From Chromobacterium haemolyticum (GTDB taxonomy: Bacteria > Pseudomonadota > Gammaproteobacteria > Burkholderiales > Chromobacteriaceae): a stretch of 46,805 nt of DNA. Positions 8,070-17,527 of this stretch are shown piece after piece; the first letter of the stretch is position 1; the number at the start of each line of letters is the position of its first letter. The stretch spans positions 1 through 46,805 of the forward strand of contig NZ_MUKU01000041.1 in the NCBI RefSeq assembly GCF_002081825.1. The letters are read 5' to 3'. The notes beneath the pieces are model-generated. The model was not told where the DNA came from and did no database searches. It saw nothing but the letters and a program-made list of their open reading frames with translations. The translations under genes and the position numbers were made by a program.

Positions 8070-8915
8070 ATGATGCGAATCTTGATGCTGCTGCTGTGCG
8101 TTCTGGCGCTGCCGGCGTTGGGGCAAACTTTGTCGATCCGCTACGCGCTGGTGTCCGGAGAGCAAGACCCCCATTTGCCTTATATGCAGGCTTTGCTGCA
8201 ACTGGCGTGCAGCGAGGTCAAATTCAGTTGCGAACTGAGCAGCGCGCTGGACATGAATCAGGGGAGGGCGCTGGAGCAGATGGCGCACGGCAATGCCGGC
8301 GTGGATCTGTTCTGGGGCATGAGCAGCCGCGAGCGCGAACAGAAGGCCCTGCCGGTGCGAATTCCTTTGTACAAGGGCTTGATTGGCTGGCGAGTGCCGC
8401 TGGTGCCACAAAAGCGCGGCCGGTTGTTTGAGAAGGTTTTCACCTTGGCGGATCTGAAGACGCTGAGCGCAGGGCAGGGGCAGGATTGGCCGGATACGCA
8501 GATTCTGCGCGACGCGGGTTTGCCGGTGGTGGCGAGCCCTTTGTATTTGCCGCTGTTCGCCATGCTGCGACAGGGGCGCTTCGACTATTTCCCGCGCAGC
8601 GTGATCGAGGTGGGTCAGGAACTGGAGTCAGACGTCGCCAAGGGCCTGATGCTGGATCCTTTCATTGTGTTGCACTATCCGGCGGTCTTTTATTTCTTTG
8701 TGTCGCCGCGCCGGCCGGAGCTGGCCCGGGCGCTGACCCAGGGCCTGGAGGCCGCGGTTAAGGACGGTAGCTTTGACAAGCTGTTCATGCGTTTCAACGG
8801 GCCTCGCCTACGCGCCTTGAACCTGGCGCAGCGGCGCATCATAGAGCTGCCCAATCCCTTGTTGCCCAAGGAGGCGCCGCTGAAGCGGAAGGAGCTGTGG
8901 TTCTATCCGCGCTGA
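8070..8915 (+). CDS. Periplasmic substrate-binding-like protein
   Basis: Secreted protein of 281 residues with a signal peptide (MMRILMLLLCVLALPALGQ). The mature part resembles type 2 periplasmic binding folds: an N-terminal SIRYALVSGEQDPHLPYMQALLQLA, QMAHGNAGVDLFWGMSSRERE, then a hinge LFAMLRQGRFDYFPRS. A C-terminal helix region, ARALTQGLEAAVKDGSFDKLF, is typical of such folds. The ligand is unknown and no transporter genes adjoin it. GGGAGGA lies 8 nt upstream of two tandem ATG codons. Its 3' end overlaps the convergent PP-loop gene by 13 bp. Confidence 0.7.
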   Translation: MMRILMLLLCVLALPALGQTLSIRYALVSGEQDPHLPYMQALLQLACSEVKFSCELSSALDMNQGRALEQMAHGNAGVDLFWGMSSREREQKALPVRIPLYKGLIGWRVPLVPQKRGRLFEKVFTLADLKTLSAGQGQDWPDTQILRDAGLPVVASPLYLPLFAMLRQGRFDYFPRSVIEVGQELESDVAKGLMLDPFIVLHYPAVFYFFVSPRRPELARALTQGLEAAVKDGSFDKLFMRFNGPRLRALNLAQRRIIELPNPLLPKEAPLKRKELWFYPR

Positions 8916-9583
8916 GGGTCCTGCGGCAGCAGATCGGTAAATACAAAGCCGTCTCGCTCCACCGTTTCGCCCACTGCATGCGGCACCGGTCGCAGGAACA
9001 TCGGGCCGTCCCAGACGAAGGAGTGGAACTCGCCGTATTCGCCGCAAGGGTCGGCGTCCGGCGGCAGCGCGTCCAGCAATGCCTGACCAAACTCGCTGCC
9101 GGCCAGGTCGCGGGGCAACTTGCGCGGGTCCAGGCAGGTCAGCCTGGCTTTGAGCCCGCTGCGCAGCATGGTTTGCGCCAGTTCCGCGGTGGGCAGGCCC
9201 CACAACGGGAATAGCGGCGCAATGCCGCTGCCGGCTAGATTCTGCTCTCGGTAGGCGCGCACATCTTCCAGAAATAGATCGCCGAAGGCCATATGACTGA
9301 CGCCGTCGGCGCGGCAGGCGCTGACGAAGTCCGCCATCCGGCTGGCGTAATCCTTGTTGCTGCAAGGGTAGGGGATGGTCACCTGGCGCAACGGCAAGCC
9401 CAGCGCCGCCGCCTGCGCCTGCAGCAACTCCACCCGCACCGCGTGCATGGCCACGCGCTGGAAAGCCTGATTGACGGTGGTGAACAGTCCGACGACTTCA
9501 ACGTCGGGATCCCGGCGCAGCACGTGCAGCGCCCAAGCGCTGTCCTTGCCGCTGCTCCAGGACAAGAGAACGGTTTTCTTCAT
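8903..9583 (-). CDS. PP-loop ATP pyrophosphatase, diphthine--ammonia-ligase-like (DUF71/MJ0570 type)
   Basis: Member of the adenine-nucleotide alpha-hydrolase fold, 226 residues. The N-terminal LLSWSSGKDSAWALHVLRR is the PP-loop (SGGKDS type). Later motifs include LRQVTIPYPCSNKDYASRM, GVSHMAFGDLFLEDVRAYRE and, near the C-terminus, CGEYGEFHSFVWDGP, the signature of the Dph6/DUF71 family. In eukaryotes and archaea the family makes diphthamide; bacteria lack diphthamide, so the bacterial role is unknown. The start at 9583 is where similarity begins. The stop overlaps the convergent gene at 8915. Confidence 0.88.
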   Translation of the reverse strand: MKKTVLLSWSSGKDSAWALHVLRRDPDVEVVGLFTTVNQAFQRVAMHAVRVELLQAQAAALGLPLRQVTIPYPCSNKDYASRMADFVSACRADGVSHMAFGDLFLEDVRAYREQNLAGSGIAPLFPLWGLPTAELAQTMLRSGLKARLTCLDPRKLPRDLAGSEFGQALLDALPPDADPCGEYGEFHSFVWDGPMFLRPVPHAVGETVERDGFVFTDLLPQDPQRG

Positions 9584-9647
9584 GGCGTACAGCTTAGCCG
9601 CGCGGAGGCGAGCCGCCAAGCGGGGGGACTGAGCCGGGGGACTCGGG

Positions 9648-9653
9648 TATAAT
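9648..9653 (+). promoter_or_regulatory. Likely -10 element of hemE
   Basis: A perfect TATAAT 38 bp before the hemE start codon. No good -35 hexamer is visible at 16-18 bp (GGGACT is the best), so the promoter would rely on the -10 or an activator. Confidence 0.45.
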
Positions 9654-9691
9654 GACGGTCTATTTTTTCGCCTCTCAGGACTGATTGCCGC

Positions 9692-10759
9692 ATGACCCAG
9701 CTCAAGAACGATACCTTCCTGCGCGCGCTGCTTGGCCAGCCCGTCGAATACACTCCGATCTGGATGATGCGCCAGGCCGGCCGCTATTTGCCGGAGTACC
9801 GCGCCACCCGCAGCCGGGCCGGCAGTTTCATGGGTTTGTGCACCAGTCCCGACTACGCCACCGAGGTGACGCTGCAGCCGCTGGAGCGTTTCCCGCTGGA
9901 CGCCGCCATCCTGTTTTCCGACATCCTGACCGTGCCGGACGCCATGGGCCTGGGGCTGTACTTCGCGGACGGCGAGGGGCCCAAGTTCGAGCGTCCGCTG
10001 CGCGACGAGGCCGCCGTCCGCGCGCTGGCGGTGCCGGCGCTGGACAAGCTGAGCTATGTCTTCGACGCGGTGTCCAGCATCCGCAAGGTGCTGGACGGCC
10101 GCGTGCCGCTGATCGGCTTCTCCGGCAGCCCGTTCACCTTGGCCTGCTACATGATTGAAGGCGGCGGCTCCGACGATTTCCGTCACGTCAAAGCCATGCT
10201 CTACAGCCGTCCGGAATTACTGCACCACATCCTGGACGTGAATGCCCGCACTGTGATCGACTACCTGAACGCCCAGATCGACGCCGGCGCGCAGGCGGTG
10301 CAGATCTTCGACACTTGGGGCGGCGCGCTGACCCAGGCGGCCTATCGCGAGTTCTCGCTGGCCTATATGCGCCAAATTGTCGCTGGCCTGAAGCGCGAAG
10401 CCGACGGCCGCCGCGTGCCGGTGATCGTGTTCACCAAGGGCGGTGGCCAGTGGCTGGAGGAAATCGCAGCCATCGGCGCCGACTGCGTGGGCCTGGACTG
10501 GACCACGGATTTGGGCGCCGCGCGCGCGCGGGTGGGCGACAAGGTGGCCTTGCAGGGTAATTTCGACCCCAACGCTTTGTTCGCCGAGCCGGCCGCCATT
10601 GAGCGCGAAGTGGCCCGTATCCTGGCTAGCTACGGCGCCGGCAGCGGCCATGTCTTCAACTTGGGCCACGGCATCTCGCAACATGTCAAGCCGGAGCATG
10701 CCGGAGCCTTGGTGGAGGCGGTGCATCGCTTGTCCCGTCCCTACCACGCCGCAGGCTGA
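9692..10759 (+). CDS. hemE: Uroporphyrinogen decarboxylase
   Basis: Fifth step of haem synthesis, decarboxylating the four acetate side chains of uroporphyrinogen III to coproporphyrinogen III in the cytoplasm. The 355-residue length matches the family. Signature 1 is [19 protein letters not shown] at residues 22-41, containing the catalytic arginine. [15 protein letters not shown] carries the conserved aspartate, and [17 protein letters not shown] is signature 2. The C-terminal [14 protein letters not shown] supplies the conserved histidine. It is monocistronic in appearance, with a weak GC hairpin at 10839-10866 as a possible terminator. Confidence 0.97.
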   Translation: MTQLKNDTFLRALLGQPVEYTPIWMMRQAGRYLPEYRATRSRAGSFMGLCTSPDYATEVTLQPLERFPLDAAILFSDILTVPDAMGLGLYFADGEGPKFERPLRDEAAVRALAVPALDKLSYVFDAVSSIRKVLDGRVPLIGFSGSPFTLACYMIEGGGSDDFRHVKAMLYSRPELLHHILDVNARTVIDYLNAQIDAGAQAVQIFDTWGGALTQAAYREFSLAYMRQIVAGLKREADGRRVPVIVFTKGGGQWLEEIAAIGADCVGLDWTTDLGAARARVGDKVALQGNFDPNALFAEPAAIEREVARILASYGAGSGHVFNLGHGISQHVKPEHAGALVEAVHRLSRPYHAAG

Positions 10760-11326
10760 CAAACCGGTTTTAAGTTCAACGGCATATTTCTGTCGGCCCG
10801 ACGCGATTCCCTTTGGCGAACGCACCAAGTTGGCGCGGGCCGGCGGGCATTAAAGCCGGCTTTATCAGTGTCTAAATCCGACATCAAGCTGTTGTTAGCG
10901 CGGCCAGCGGAAAAGGATTTGTTTTTTCAACAGAAAACTTAACTTTTCTCTTGGGGCCGTTCGCGCGTCGTCGGGGTATCCTAACTTGTCCGGCCAATGG
11001 CTCTCCTGCGGCCGGATTGTATTTTTACACTGTGATGAATAAGGATATTGACAAGGCGAACCATAGTCGTTCTCTGAGTTATGCACATTTGCTAGTCAGA
11101 GTTCAGTGCCTTGTCAAGCCGACTGCTCATGTTTTTTTGATCAATTTAAGTCTTTGAAAATAAAGAGAAAAATAATTGATTAATTTTTGCGCAATCTAAC
11201 GGAAACGCTGATCTGAGGCCGTTTCAACCTTGGACCGGCAGCTTGTTCACAAAGTTATCCACAGCATCTGTGCACAGAGGCCGCAAAGCCTTGTCACAAC
11301 AGCATTTGTCTTCGGGGGCGCGCCGG
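10760..11326. promoter_or_regulatory. hemE-priA spacer with DnaA-box-like cluster and AT-rich tract
   Basis: This 567-bp gene-free spacer contains two exact matches to the DnaA box TTATNCACA: TTATGCACA at 11079-11087 and TTATCCACA at 11255-11263. Flanking the second are TTGTTCACA at 11243-11251 (one mismatch) and CTGTGCACA at 11268-11276 (two mismatches), all in the same orientation and 12-13 bp apart. A strongly AT-rich stretch (about 11130-11190) lies between the outer boxes, with GATC sites at 11139 and 11210. This looks like an origin-type or DnaA-titration/regulatory region in front of priA. No small gene was convincing here. Confidence 0.6.
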
Positions 11327-13501
11327 ATGGGGCAGCAAAGCATCGTACAAGTGGCCGTGGATGTGCCGCTGCCAGGTACGTTCAGTTACCTGACCCAGTT
11401 GTCTGTCATGGCCGGGCAAAGAGTGGCGGTTTCCTTTGGTCCCCGCCGGCTGTGTGGCGTGGTTGTCACGGATATGCCTCAACAGGGTATCGATCCCGCC
11501 AAGCTCAAGCCGGTGGAGTCCGTGCTGTCCGGGCTGCCGCCGCTGCCGGAAGACTTCATGGCCCTGGTTCGCTTTGCCGCGGATTATTACCACCATCCCT
11601 TGGGGCAGGCGCTGTTCACCGCTCTGCCCACCGGGCTGCGCGAGCCCCGGGACATCGTTTTGCCGGATGAGCGTCCATATGCGCTGACGCCAGAAGGCGA
11701 AGCGGAGGCGCCGCCGGCTCGCCAGCGCGCCCGCTTGGCGCTGTGGCAGGCTTTGCAGGACGGCGCGTTGACGCTGGCCGCGGCCAAGGCGGTGACGCCG
11801 CAGGCCGGCAAGGTGTTGGCGGATTGGCTGGCGGACAACAAGGTCCGCCGCGTGGAGCTGGAGCCCGTTCCTTTGCGGGTGGCGGACAGCCCTGAATTGA
11901 ACGAAGAGCAACAAGCCGCGCTGGATGCCTTGCGCGGCCAGGCTGGCTATCAGCCCTGGCTGCTGCACGGCATTACCGGCAGCGGCAAGACCGAAGTCTA
12001 TCTGCGGCTGATCGCAGATCATCTGGCCGCCGGCCGTCAAGTGTTGGTGCTGGTGCCGGAAATCAATCTGACCCCGCAGTTGATCACGCGCTTTACCCAA
12101 CGCTTTCCGGACAGCCGCATCGCGGTGCAGCACAGCCACCTGGCCGACGGCGAGCGCCTGAGGGGCTGGCTGGACGGCTGGCAGGGGCGCGCCGACGTGA
12201 TGATAGGCACCCGCTTGTCGGTATTCACGCCGTTGCCGCGCCTGGGTCTGATCGTGGTGGACGAAGAGCACGACGGCTCGTTCAAGCAGCAGGACGGCTT
12301 GCGCTACCATGCGCGCGATCTGGCGATCTGGCGCGCGCGCCAGGCTGGCGTGCCCATTCTGTTGGGCTCGGCCACGCCCAGCCTGGAGACCGTGGCCAAT
12401 GTCGAAGCCGGCCGCTATCGTCGTTTGGCGCTGAGCCGGCGCGCGCACGGCGCGGCGCGGTTGCCGGATGTGAGGCTGGTCGACGTGAGGCGGCAAAAAC
12501 TGGCGGAAGGCTTGTCCGAGCCCGTGATCCAGGCGCTGCGCCAGCGCCTGGCGCGCGGCGAGATGAGCTTGGTGTTCATCAACCGCCGCGGCTTCGCGCC
12601 GGTGGTGGCCTGTACTGATTGCGGCTGGACCAGCGGCTGCCCGCGCTGTTCCGCTAAGTTGGTGGTGCACCTGTTGGAGCGCAAGCTGCGCTGCCACCAT
12701 TGCGGTTGGGAAGAGGCGGTGCCGCGCGCCTGCCCGGATTGCGGCAATCCAGACATTAAACCGCTGGGCGAAGGCACCCAGCGGCTGGAGTCCGCGCTGA
12801 CGCGTTTGTTTCCCGAGGCGCGTATTCTGCGCATAGACCGCGACACCACCAGCCGCAAGGAAGCGTGGGACGAGATCTATCGCAAGGTTCACGCCGGCGA
12901 GGTGGACATGCTGGTGGGCACCCAGATGCTGGCCAAGGGCCACGACTTCGGCACTCTGTCGCTGGTGGTGGCGCTGGGCGCGGACGGCGGCCTGTATTCC
13001 GCGGATTTCCGCGCCTCCGAGCGGTTGTTCGCGCAACTGATGCAAGTGGCGGGCCGGGCAGGCCGCGCCGAGGCCGCCGGCGAGGTGTTGATCCAGACCC
13101 AGTGGCCGGATCATGAGCTATACCAGGCGCTGACGCGTCACGATTTCGACGGCTACGCCAAGGCCCTGTTGGACGAGCGGCGTATCGCCGGTTTTCCGCC
13201 CTGCGCCTACCAGGCGATGCTGCGCGCCGACAGCCCCAGCCTGGAATTGGCCACCGCCTTCCTGGCCGAAGTGCGGCGGCTGGCCGAGCCGCTGGCCGAG
13301 CAGGTGTTGATCGCCGGCCCGGCGCCGGCGCTGATGGCGCGCTTGGCTAATCGCGAACGCGCACAGCTGGTGCTGGAGTCCCCGCAACGGCAGGCGCTGC
13401 ACGGATTTTTGAATCAATTGCTGCCGCAGGTGGAAGCAGCGGCCAAACGCCATGGACGCGGCCTGCGCTGGTCGCTGGACGTGGATCCACAAGACATGTG
13501 A
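11327..13501 (+). CDS. priA: Primosomal protein N' (replication restart helicase)
   Basis: 3'-5' superfamily 2 helicase that rebuilds the replisome at collapsed forks. The 724 residues match the family (about 730). It shows an N-terminal fork-binding domain (VAVDVPLPGTFSYL), Walker A GITGSGKTEVY and a DEEH box in LGLIVVDEEHDGSF. The zinc-binding insert has paired cysteines (CTDCGWTSGCPRCS, CHHCG and CPDCGNPD), followed by GTQRLE and QVAGRAGRAEAAGEV. The start at MGQQSIVQV (11327) is where similarity begins; an upstream ATG at 11243 would run through the DnaA-box cluster. Confidence 0.96.
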   Translation: MGQQSIVQVAVDVPLPGTFSYLTQLSVMAGQRVAVSFGPRRLCGVVVTDMPQQGIDPAKLKPVESVLSGLPPLPEDFMALVRFAADYYHHPLGQALFTALPTGLREPRDIVLPDERPYALTPEGEAEAPPARQRARLALWQALQDGALTLAAAKAVTPQAGKVLADWLADNKVRRVELEPVPLRVADSPELNEEQQAALDALRGQAGYQPWLLHGITGSGKTEVYLRLIADHLAAGRQVLVLVPEINLTPQLITRFTQRFPDSRIAVQHSHLADGERLRGWLDGWQGRADVMIGTRLSVFTPLPRLGLIVVDEEHDGSFKQQDGLRYHARDLAIWRARQAGVPILLGSATPSLETVANVEAGRYRRLALSRRAHGAARLPDVRLVDVRRQKLAEGLSEPVIQALRQRLARGEMSLVFINRRGFAPVVACTDCGWTSGCPRCSAKLVVHLLERKLRCHHCGWEEAVPRACPDCGNPDIKPLGEGTQRLESALTRLFPEARILRIDRDTTSRKEAWDEIYRKVHAGEVDMLVGTQMLAKGHDFGTLSLVVALGADGGLYSADFRASERLFAQLMQVAGRAGRAEAAGEVLIQTQWPDHELYQALTRHDFDGYAKALLDERRIAGFPPCAYQAMLRADSPSLELATAFLAEVRRLAEPLAEQVLIAGPAPALMARLANRERAQLVLESPQRQALHGFLNQLLPQVEAAAKRHGRGLRWSLDVDPQDM

Positions 13502-13508
13502 TCGCCAA

Positions 13509-14900
13509 ATGAAAGCAATGAAGAAACAAATCCTGATGGCGGCTTGTCTGCTGTTGCCGGCGTTGCAGGCCCGCGCGTTGGACCTGCACGGCCTCAAGCC
13601 GGAGGAGGTGGCCGTCTGGGCCGCGCCGGTGGAAAGCGGCAAGGAGCTGACCGGCCATCGCGCGGACAGCGCGGTCAATCCGGCCTCTACCATGAAGCTG
13701 ATCACCAGCTGGAGCGCGCTGAACCTGCTCAAGCCCGGCTACCGCTGGCATACCGGGTTGTGGTCCGCCGCGCCGGTGCGCGACGGCGCGCTGCAAGGCG
13801 ATCTGTACTGGCTGGGCGCCGGCGATCCGCGTTTCAACAACGACAGCCTGCTCAATCTGCTGTACGGCCTGCGGCTGCGCGGCGTGCAACGGATAGACGG
13901 CAAGCTGGTGTTGGACAAGAGCGCGTTCAAGGGCGTGTCCAGCGCCCACGATTTTGACGAAGACGCCGGTCGCGCCTTCACAGTGGAGCCGGACAGCCAC
14001 CTGACCAATCTGAAAGTGGCCTGGCTCAACTTTTACGTTGACGCCGGCGGTGCGCGCGTGGCGCTGGACCCGCCGCTGGCCGGCGTCAGCGTCAACGCCA
14101 AGCTTCAGGCCGGCGGGCAGGGCGGCCCGAACGACTGTTCCGATGTGCGCCGCTACGTCAGCATCGCCAACGATTTGCGTTCCGTCACCGTCAGCGGCAC
14201 CTTGCCGCCCAGCTGCGACGGCGTCAAAACCTTCGTCAACGTGTTGGACCACGACGCCTTCGCCAGCCAGGACTTCGCCGCCCTGTGGCTGGCGCTGGGC
14301 GGGGCCGGACCCAAGGGCGCGGGGCTGGGGCGAGTGCCGGCCGGCGCGCGCGAACTGGCCGGCCACGACTCGCAGCCGCTGACCGTGGCGATCAGCGACA
14401 TCAACAAATACAGCAACAACACCATGGCGCGCACCCTGTTTCTGACCCTGGGCAAGGAGAGCGGCGGCGGCGAAGACACCCGCGCCAACGCCGAGCACGC
14501 GGTGCGGCGACTGTTGGCGGCCAACGGCATTTCCGATGAAACCCTGGTGTTGGAGAACGGTTCCGGCCTGTCGCGCCGCGAGCGGGTAAGCGCGCGGCTG
14601 ATGGGGCAGGTGCTGCTCAACGCCGCGCGCGGACCGTACGCCAGCGAATTCCTGGCCAGCCTGCCCATCGCCGGCGAGGACGGCACCTTGCGCAAGCGCT
14701 TCGCCGAACAAGGGCCGCGGCTGAGGATGAAGACCGGTACCTTGAAGGACGTGAAGGCGCTGGCCGGCTACTGGCTGGGCGCGGACGGCCGCCGGCTGGC
14801 GCTGACGGTGATCGTCAACAGCCCGCGCGCGCCGGAGATGGGCAGGGCGATGGACCAGATCGTCGCCGATCTGATCGACCGCTTTGAGGCCTCCAAGTAA
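13509..14900 (+). CDS. dacB: D-alanyl-D-alanine carboxypeptidase/endopeptidase (PBP4 type, family S13)
   Basis: Periplasmic peptidoglycan hydrolase of class C low-molecular-mass penicillin-binding proteins, 463 residues. There is a signal peptide at residues 1-23 (ending LPALQARA). The three active-site motifs are visible: SxxK as STMK (S60-K63), SxN as SNN in DINKYSNNTMAR (about 305), and KTG in RMKTGTLKDVKAL (about 410). A large insert between the first two motifs is typical of PBP4. The start is MKAMKKQ (13509); MKKQ at 13518 is possible. It follows priA by 7 bp, suggesting co-transcription. Confidence 0.93.
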   Translation: MKAMKKQILMAACLLLPALQARALDLHGLKPEEVAVWAAPVESGKELTGHRADSAVNPASTMKLITSWSALNLLKPGYRWHTGLWSAAPVRDGALQGDLYWLGAGDPRFNNDSLLNLLYGLRLRGVQRIDGKLVLDKSAFKGVSSAHDFDEDAGRAFTVEPDSHLTNLKVAWLNFYVDAGGARVALDPPLAGVSVNAKLQAGGQGGPNDCSDVRRYVSIANDLRSVTVSGTLPPSCDGVKTFVNVLDHDAFASQDFAALWLALGGAGPKGAGLGRVPAGARELAGHDSQPLTVAISDINKYSNNTMARTLFLTLGKESGGGEDTRANAEHAVRRLLAANGISDETLVLENGSGLSRRERVSARLMGQVLLNAARGPYASEFLASLPIAGEDGTLRKRFAEQGPRLRMKTGTLKDVKALAGYWLGADGRRLALTVIVNSPRAPEMGRAMDQIVADLIDRFEASK

Positions 14901-14940
14901 GAACATGGCGGATTGACGGTTTCGGCGCGCGCGGCGGCGG

Positions 14941-14946
14941 TATAAT
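14941..14946 (+). promoter_or_regulatory. Likely -10 element before grxC
   Basis: TATAAT lies 53 bp before the grxC start. The nearest TTGACG (14913-14918) is 22 bp away, too far for a standard promoter, so only the -10 hexamer is supported. Confidence 0.35.
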
Positions 14947-14998
14947 ATCGGGCTTTGCGCGCTCCTCGCCGGAGCGCCCGATTTCGCGAAAGTCATCG

Positions 14999-15256
14999 AT
15001 GAAACCCGTAACCATGTATACCACCGCGGTGTGCCCCTACTGCATCCGCGCCAAGCAAATCCTCGCCGCCAAAGGCGTGGCCGATATCAAGGAAATCCGC
15101 ATCGACCTGGACCCGGTCGAGCGCGACAAGATGATGGATCTGACCGGCCGCCGCACCGTGCCGCAAATCTTCATCGGCGATGCCCACGTCGGCGGCTGCG
15201 ACGACCTGATGGCGCTGAACCAGGCCGGCAAGCTGGACCTGCTGCTGGCCGATTGA
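14999..15256 (+). CDS. grxC: Glutaredoxin 3
   Basis: Small thiol-disulfide oxidoreductase of 85 residues that uses glutathione. The dithiol active site is CPYC at residues 12-15 (TTAVCPYCIRAKQIL). Also present are RRTVPQIFIGDAHVGGCDDL, holding the conserved cis-proline TVPQ and the GG-D glutathione-binding segment. It is the first gene of a grxC-secB-SH3-gpsA run that recurs in betaproteobacteria and may supply redox or folding functions linked to export. Confidence 0.95.
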   Translation: MKPVTMYTTAVCPYCIRAKQILAAKGVADIKEIRIDLDPVERDKMMDLTGRRTVPQIFIGDAHVGGCDDLMALNQAGKLDLLLAD

Positions 15257-15387
15257 GCCGTTTTGCCCGCGATCAAACCCCCGTTTGCGGGCGGTTGGCC
15301 CTGAACCGCTTTCGTGCGATGATACAGGCCTGTTTTAACCATTCAAAAACCGGCCGCTTGCGAGCGGCCTCCGTGTGAGACAAAGAG

Positions 15388-15840
15388 ATGAGCGAACAAC
15401 AAGAGCTGCAGCCGGCGTTTTCCATCGAGAAAATCTATGTGAAGGACATGTCCCTGGAAGTGCCTAACGCGCCGCAGGTGTTCCTGGAGCAAGAACAGCC
15501 GGAAATCGACATGCAGCTGGCCAGCGAAGGCAAACAGCTGGACGACGGTTTTTACGAAGTGACCCTGACCGTGACGGTGACCGCCAAGCTGCCGGAAAAA
15601 ACCATGTTCCTGTGCGAAGTGGGCCAGTCCGGCATCTTCCAGATCCGCAACGTGCCGACCGAAGACATCGACCCCATCCTGGGCGTGGCTTGCCCCAATA
15701 TCCTGTTCCCCTACGCGCGCGAAGCCGTGTCCAGCGTGGTGAACCGCGCCGGCTTCCCGCCGGTGCTGCTGTCGCCGATCAACTTCGAAGCCCTGTACAT
15801 GCAGCAACGCGCGCAACAGGCCGAAGCCGGCAACGCCTGA
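15388..15840 (+). CDS. secB: Protein-export chaperone SecB
   Basis: Tetrameric cytosolic chaperone that keeps preproteins unfolded and delivers them to SecA. The 150 residues compare with 155 in E. coli. Visible conserved segments are [19 protein letters not shown] near the N-terminus, [13 protein letters not shown], and [36 protein letters not shown] near the C-terminus, which is highly typical. AAAGAGATG spacing and position after grxC support the start at 15388. The SH3-domain gene follows after 13 bp. Confidence 0.97.
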   Translation: MSEQQELQPAFSIEKIYVKDMSLEVPNAPQVFLEQEQPEIDMQLASEGKQLDDGFYEVTLTVTVTAKLPEKTMFLCEVGQSGIFQIRNVPTEDIDPILGVACPNILFPYAREAVSSVVNRAGFPPVLLSPINFEALYMQQRAQQAEAGNA

Positions 15841-15853
15841 GGCGACGCAAGCA

Positions 15854-16297
15854 ATGAAACGCCTCGTATATCCGCTGGCGCTGAGCCTGGGCCTGCTGGC
15901 CCACAGCGCCGCCGCACTTGAGTTTCGCTCAGTGAAGGAAACCGGCGTGGCGCTGTACGAGGCGCCGGCGCTCACCTCGAAGAAATTGTTCGTGGTGAGC
16001 CGCTACTACCCGGTGGAAGTGCTGAGCAGTCAGAAAGAATGGTCGCGCGTGCGCGACGCCACCGGCGGCATCGCCTGGATTCCGGCCGCCGCGCTGTCCA
16101 AGCAGCGCTGGCTGCTGATCACCGCCGACAAGGCGGAAGTGCGCGCCGCGCCGGCCAACGACGGCCCGCTGGCCTACACCGTGCCCAAGGACGGCGTGGT
16201 GGAGCTGCAAGAGCCGCCCAAGGGCGGCTGGGTCAAAGTGCGTCACCGCGACGGCAGCATCGGCTATGCTCGTATTACCGACCTCTGGGGCTTGTAA
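15854..16297 (+). CDS. Secreted bacterial SH3-domain protein
   Basis: 147 residues with a signal peptide (MKRLVYPLALSLGLLAHSAAA, cut near residue 21). The mature part looks like two tandem SH3b repeats. The first runs from FRSVKETGVALYEAP to GIAWIPAAALS; the second from LITADKAEVRAAPAND to DGSIGYARITDLWGL. Each ends in the typical G-xx-W/A-I/R stretch. Such proteins bind peptidoglycan or partner proteins in the envelope; the exact job is unknown. It is sandwiched tightly between secB and gpsA (gaps of 13 and 9 bp), so it is clearly part of that operon. Confidence 0.8.
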   Translation: MKRLVYPLALSLGLLAHSAAALEFRSVKETGVALYEAPALTSKKLFVVSRYYPVEVLSSQKEWSRVRDATGGIAWIPAAALSKQRWLLITADKAEVRAAPANDGPLAYTVPKDGVVELQEPPKGGWVKVRHRDGSIGYARITDLWGL

Positions 16298-16306
16298 GGG
16301 CTACGC

Positions 16307-17311
16307 ATGAAACTGGCCATCCTGGGCGCTGGCGCATGGGGCACCGCCCTGGCCATCGCCTTCGCCCGTCACCATCAAGTCACGCTCTGGGCGCGCGACG
16401 CCAACCAGGTGGCCGAACTGGCCGCCAAGCGCGTCAATCAGCGCTATCTTCCCGATTGCCCGTTTCCGGACGCGCTCAAGCTGTCCGCGGAACTGCCGCG
16501 CGCCATCCACGACGCCGAACTCATCCTCATCGTCACGCCGATGGCCGGCTTGCGGCCTACGTTGCGGGCGCTGACCGCGCTGTCTTCGCAACTGCCGCCG
16601 TTGCTGTGGGCCTGCAAGGGCTTTGAGGCCGGCTCCAGCTTGTTGCCGCACCAGGTGGTGGCGGAGGAGCTGCCGGCCAACCACCGCTGCGGCGTGTTGT
16701 CCGGCCCCAGCTTCGCCCGTGAAGTGGCGCAGGGCTTGCCGGCGGCGGCGGCCGTTGCCTCCGACGACGAAGCCTTCGCCTGGCAAGTGGCGCGCGATCT
16801 GCACAGCCCGCTGCTGCGTCTGTACGCCAACGCCGATCTGGTGGGGGTGGAAGTGGGCGGCGCGGTCAAGAACGTGATGGCCATCGCCACCGGCGTGGCC
16901 GATGGCCTGGAATACGGCATGAACGCCCGCGCCGCGCTGATCACCCGCGGGCTGGCGGAAATCACCCGCCTGGCCACCGCGCTGGGCGCCAGCCAGCAGA
17001 CCATGATGGGCCTGGCCGGCATGGGCGATCTGATTCTCACCTGCACCGGAGCGCTGTCGCGCAACCGTCAGGTGGGCCTGAAACTGGCCGAGGGCAAGCC
17101 CTTGCAGCAAGCGCTGCAGGAACTGGGCCACGTAGCCGAAGGCGTGGCCACCGCTCGCGAAGTGCTGACCATGGCTGAACGGCTGGAAGTGGACATGCCG
17201 ATCACCGCCGCGGTCTGCGGCCTGCTCTACCAGGGGCATGATCCGCAGCGTGTGGTGCAGGAGTTGCTGAGCCGTTCGCCCAAGTCGGAGGCGGGCGATC
17301 TGCTGCATTGA
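16307..17311 (+). CDS. gpsA: Glycerol-3-phosphate dehydrogenase [NAD(P)+]
   Basis: Reduces dihydroxyacetone phosphate to sn-glycerol 3-phosphate for phospholipid synthesis. The length is 334 residues. The N-terminal Rossmann motif is [15 protein letters not shown] (GxGxWG). Also visible are [52 protein letters not shown] with the catalytic lysine, and [16 protein letters not shown]. It is the last gene of the grxC-secB-SH3 run and is followed by a strong terminator. Its product feeds the same lipid route as pssA. Confidence 0.97.
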   Translation: MKLAILGAGAWGTALAIAFARHHQVTLWARDANQVAELAAKRVNQRYLPDCPFPDALKLSAELPRAIHDAELILIVTPMAGLRPTLRALTALSSQLPPLLWACKGFEAGSSLLPHQVVAEELPANHRCGVLSGPSFAREVAQGLPAAAAVASDDEAFAWQVARDLHSPLLRLYANADLVGVEVGGAVKNVMAIATGVADGLEYGMNARAALITRGLAEITRLATALGASQQTMMGLAGMGDLILTCTGALSRNRQVGLKLAEGKPLQQALQELGHVAEGVATAREVLTMAERLEVDMPITAAVCGLLYQGHDPQRVVQELLSRSPKSEAGDLLH

Positions 17312-17340
17312 AGCATCTGCCGGGGCGCCGGCCGAATGAG

Positions 17341-17380
17341 AAAACGGACCGTTGCTCAGAAGAGCGCGGTCCGTTTTTTT
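17341..17380 (+). terminator. Intrinsic terminator after gpsA
   Basis: AAAACGGACCG (17341-17351) pairs with CGGTCCG (17367-17373) followed by seven T residues, 30 bp past the gpsA stop. The A-rich upstream flank may also let it work leftward. Confidence 0.88.
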
Positions 17381-17527
17381 ATGGTGGCAGGGAATAGCTA
17401 TCGCCTGTTGTTCGTGTAAAGCCGCCTTGTCATGCGGTGACGACTCCGATAGGTGCATATGACCACGCCTGTAGCGCTCTCCTTGGCGCCTCCTTGCTTG
17501 TTTTTCAGGTCGGGGCTAGCCATCCCT

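Noticed and set aside
13452-13508. Upstream extension of dacB to ATG 13452
   Set aside because: It would overlap priA and place 19 charged residues before an evident signal peptide.
16301-17458. Long minus-strand frame opposite gpsA
   Set aside because: Same shadow pattern; gpsA is complete on the plus strand with clear motifs.
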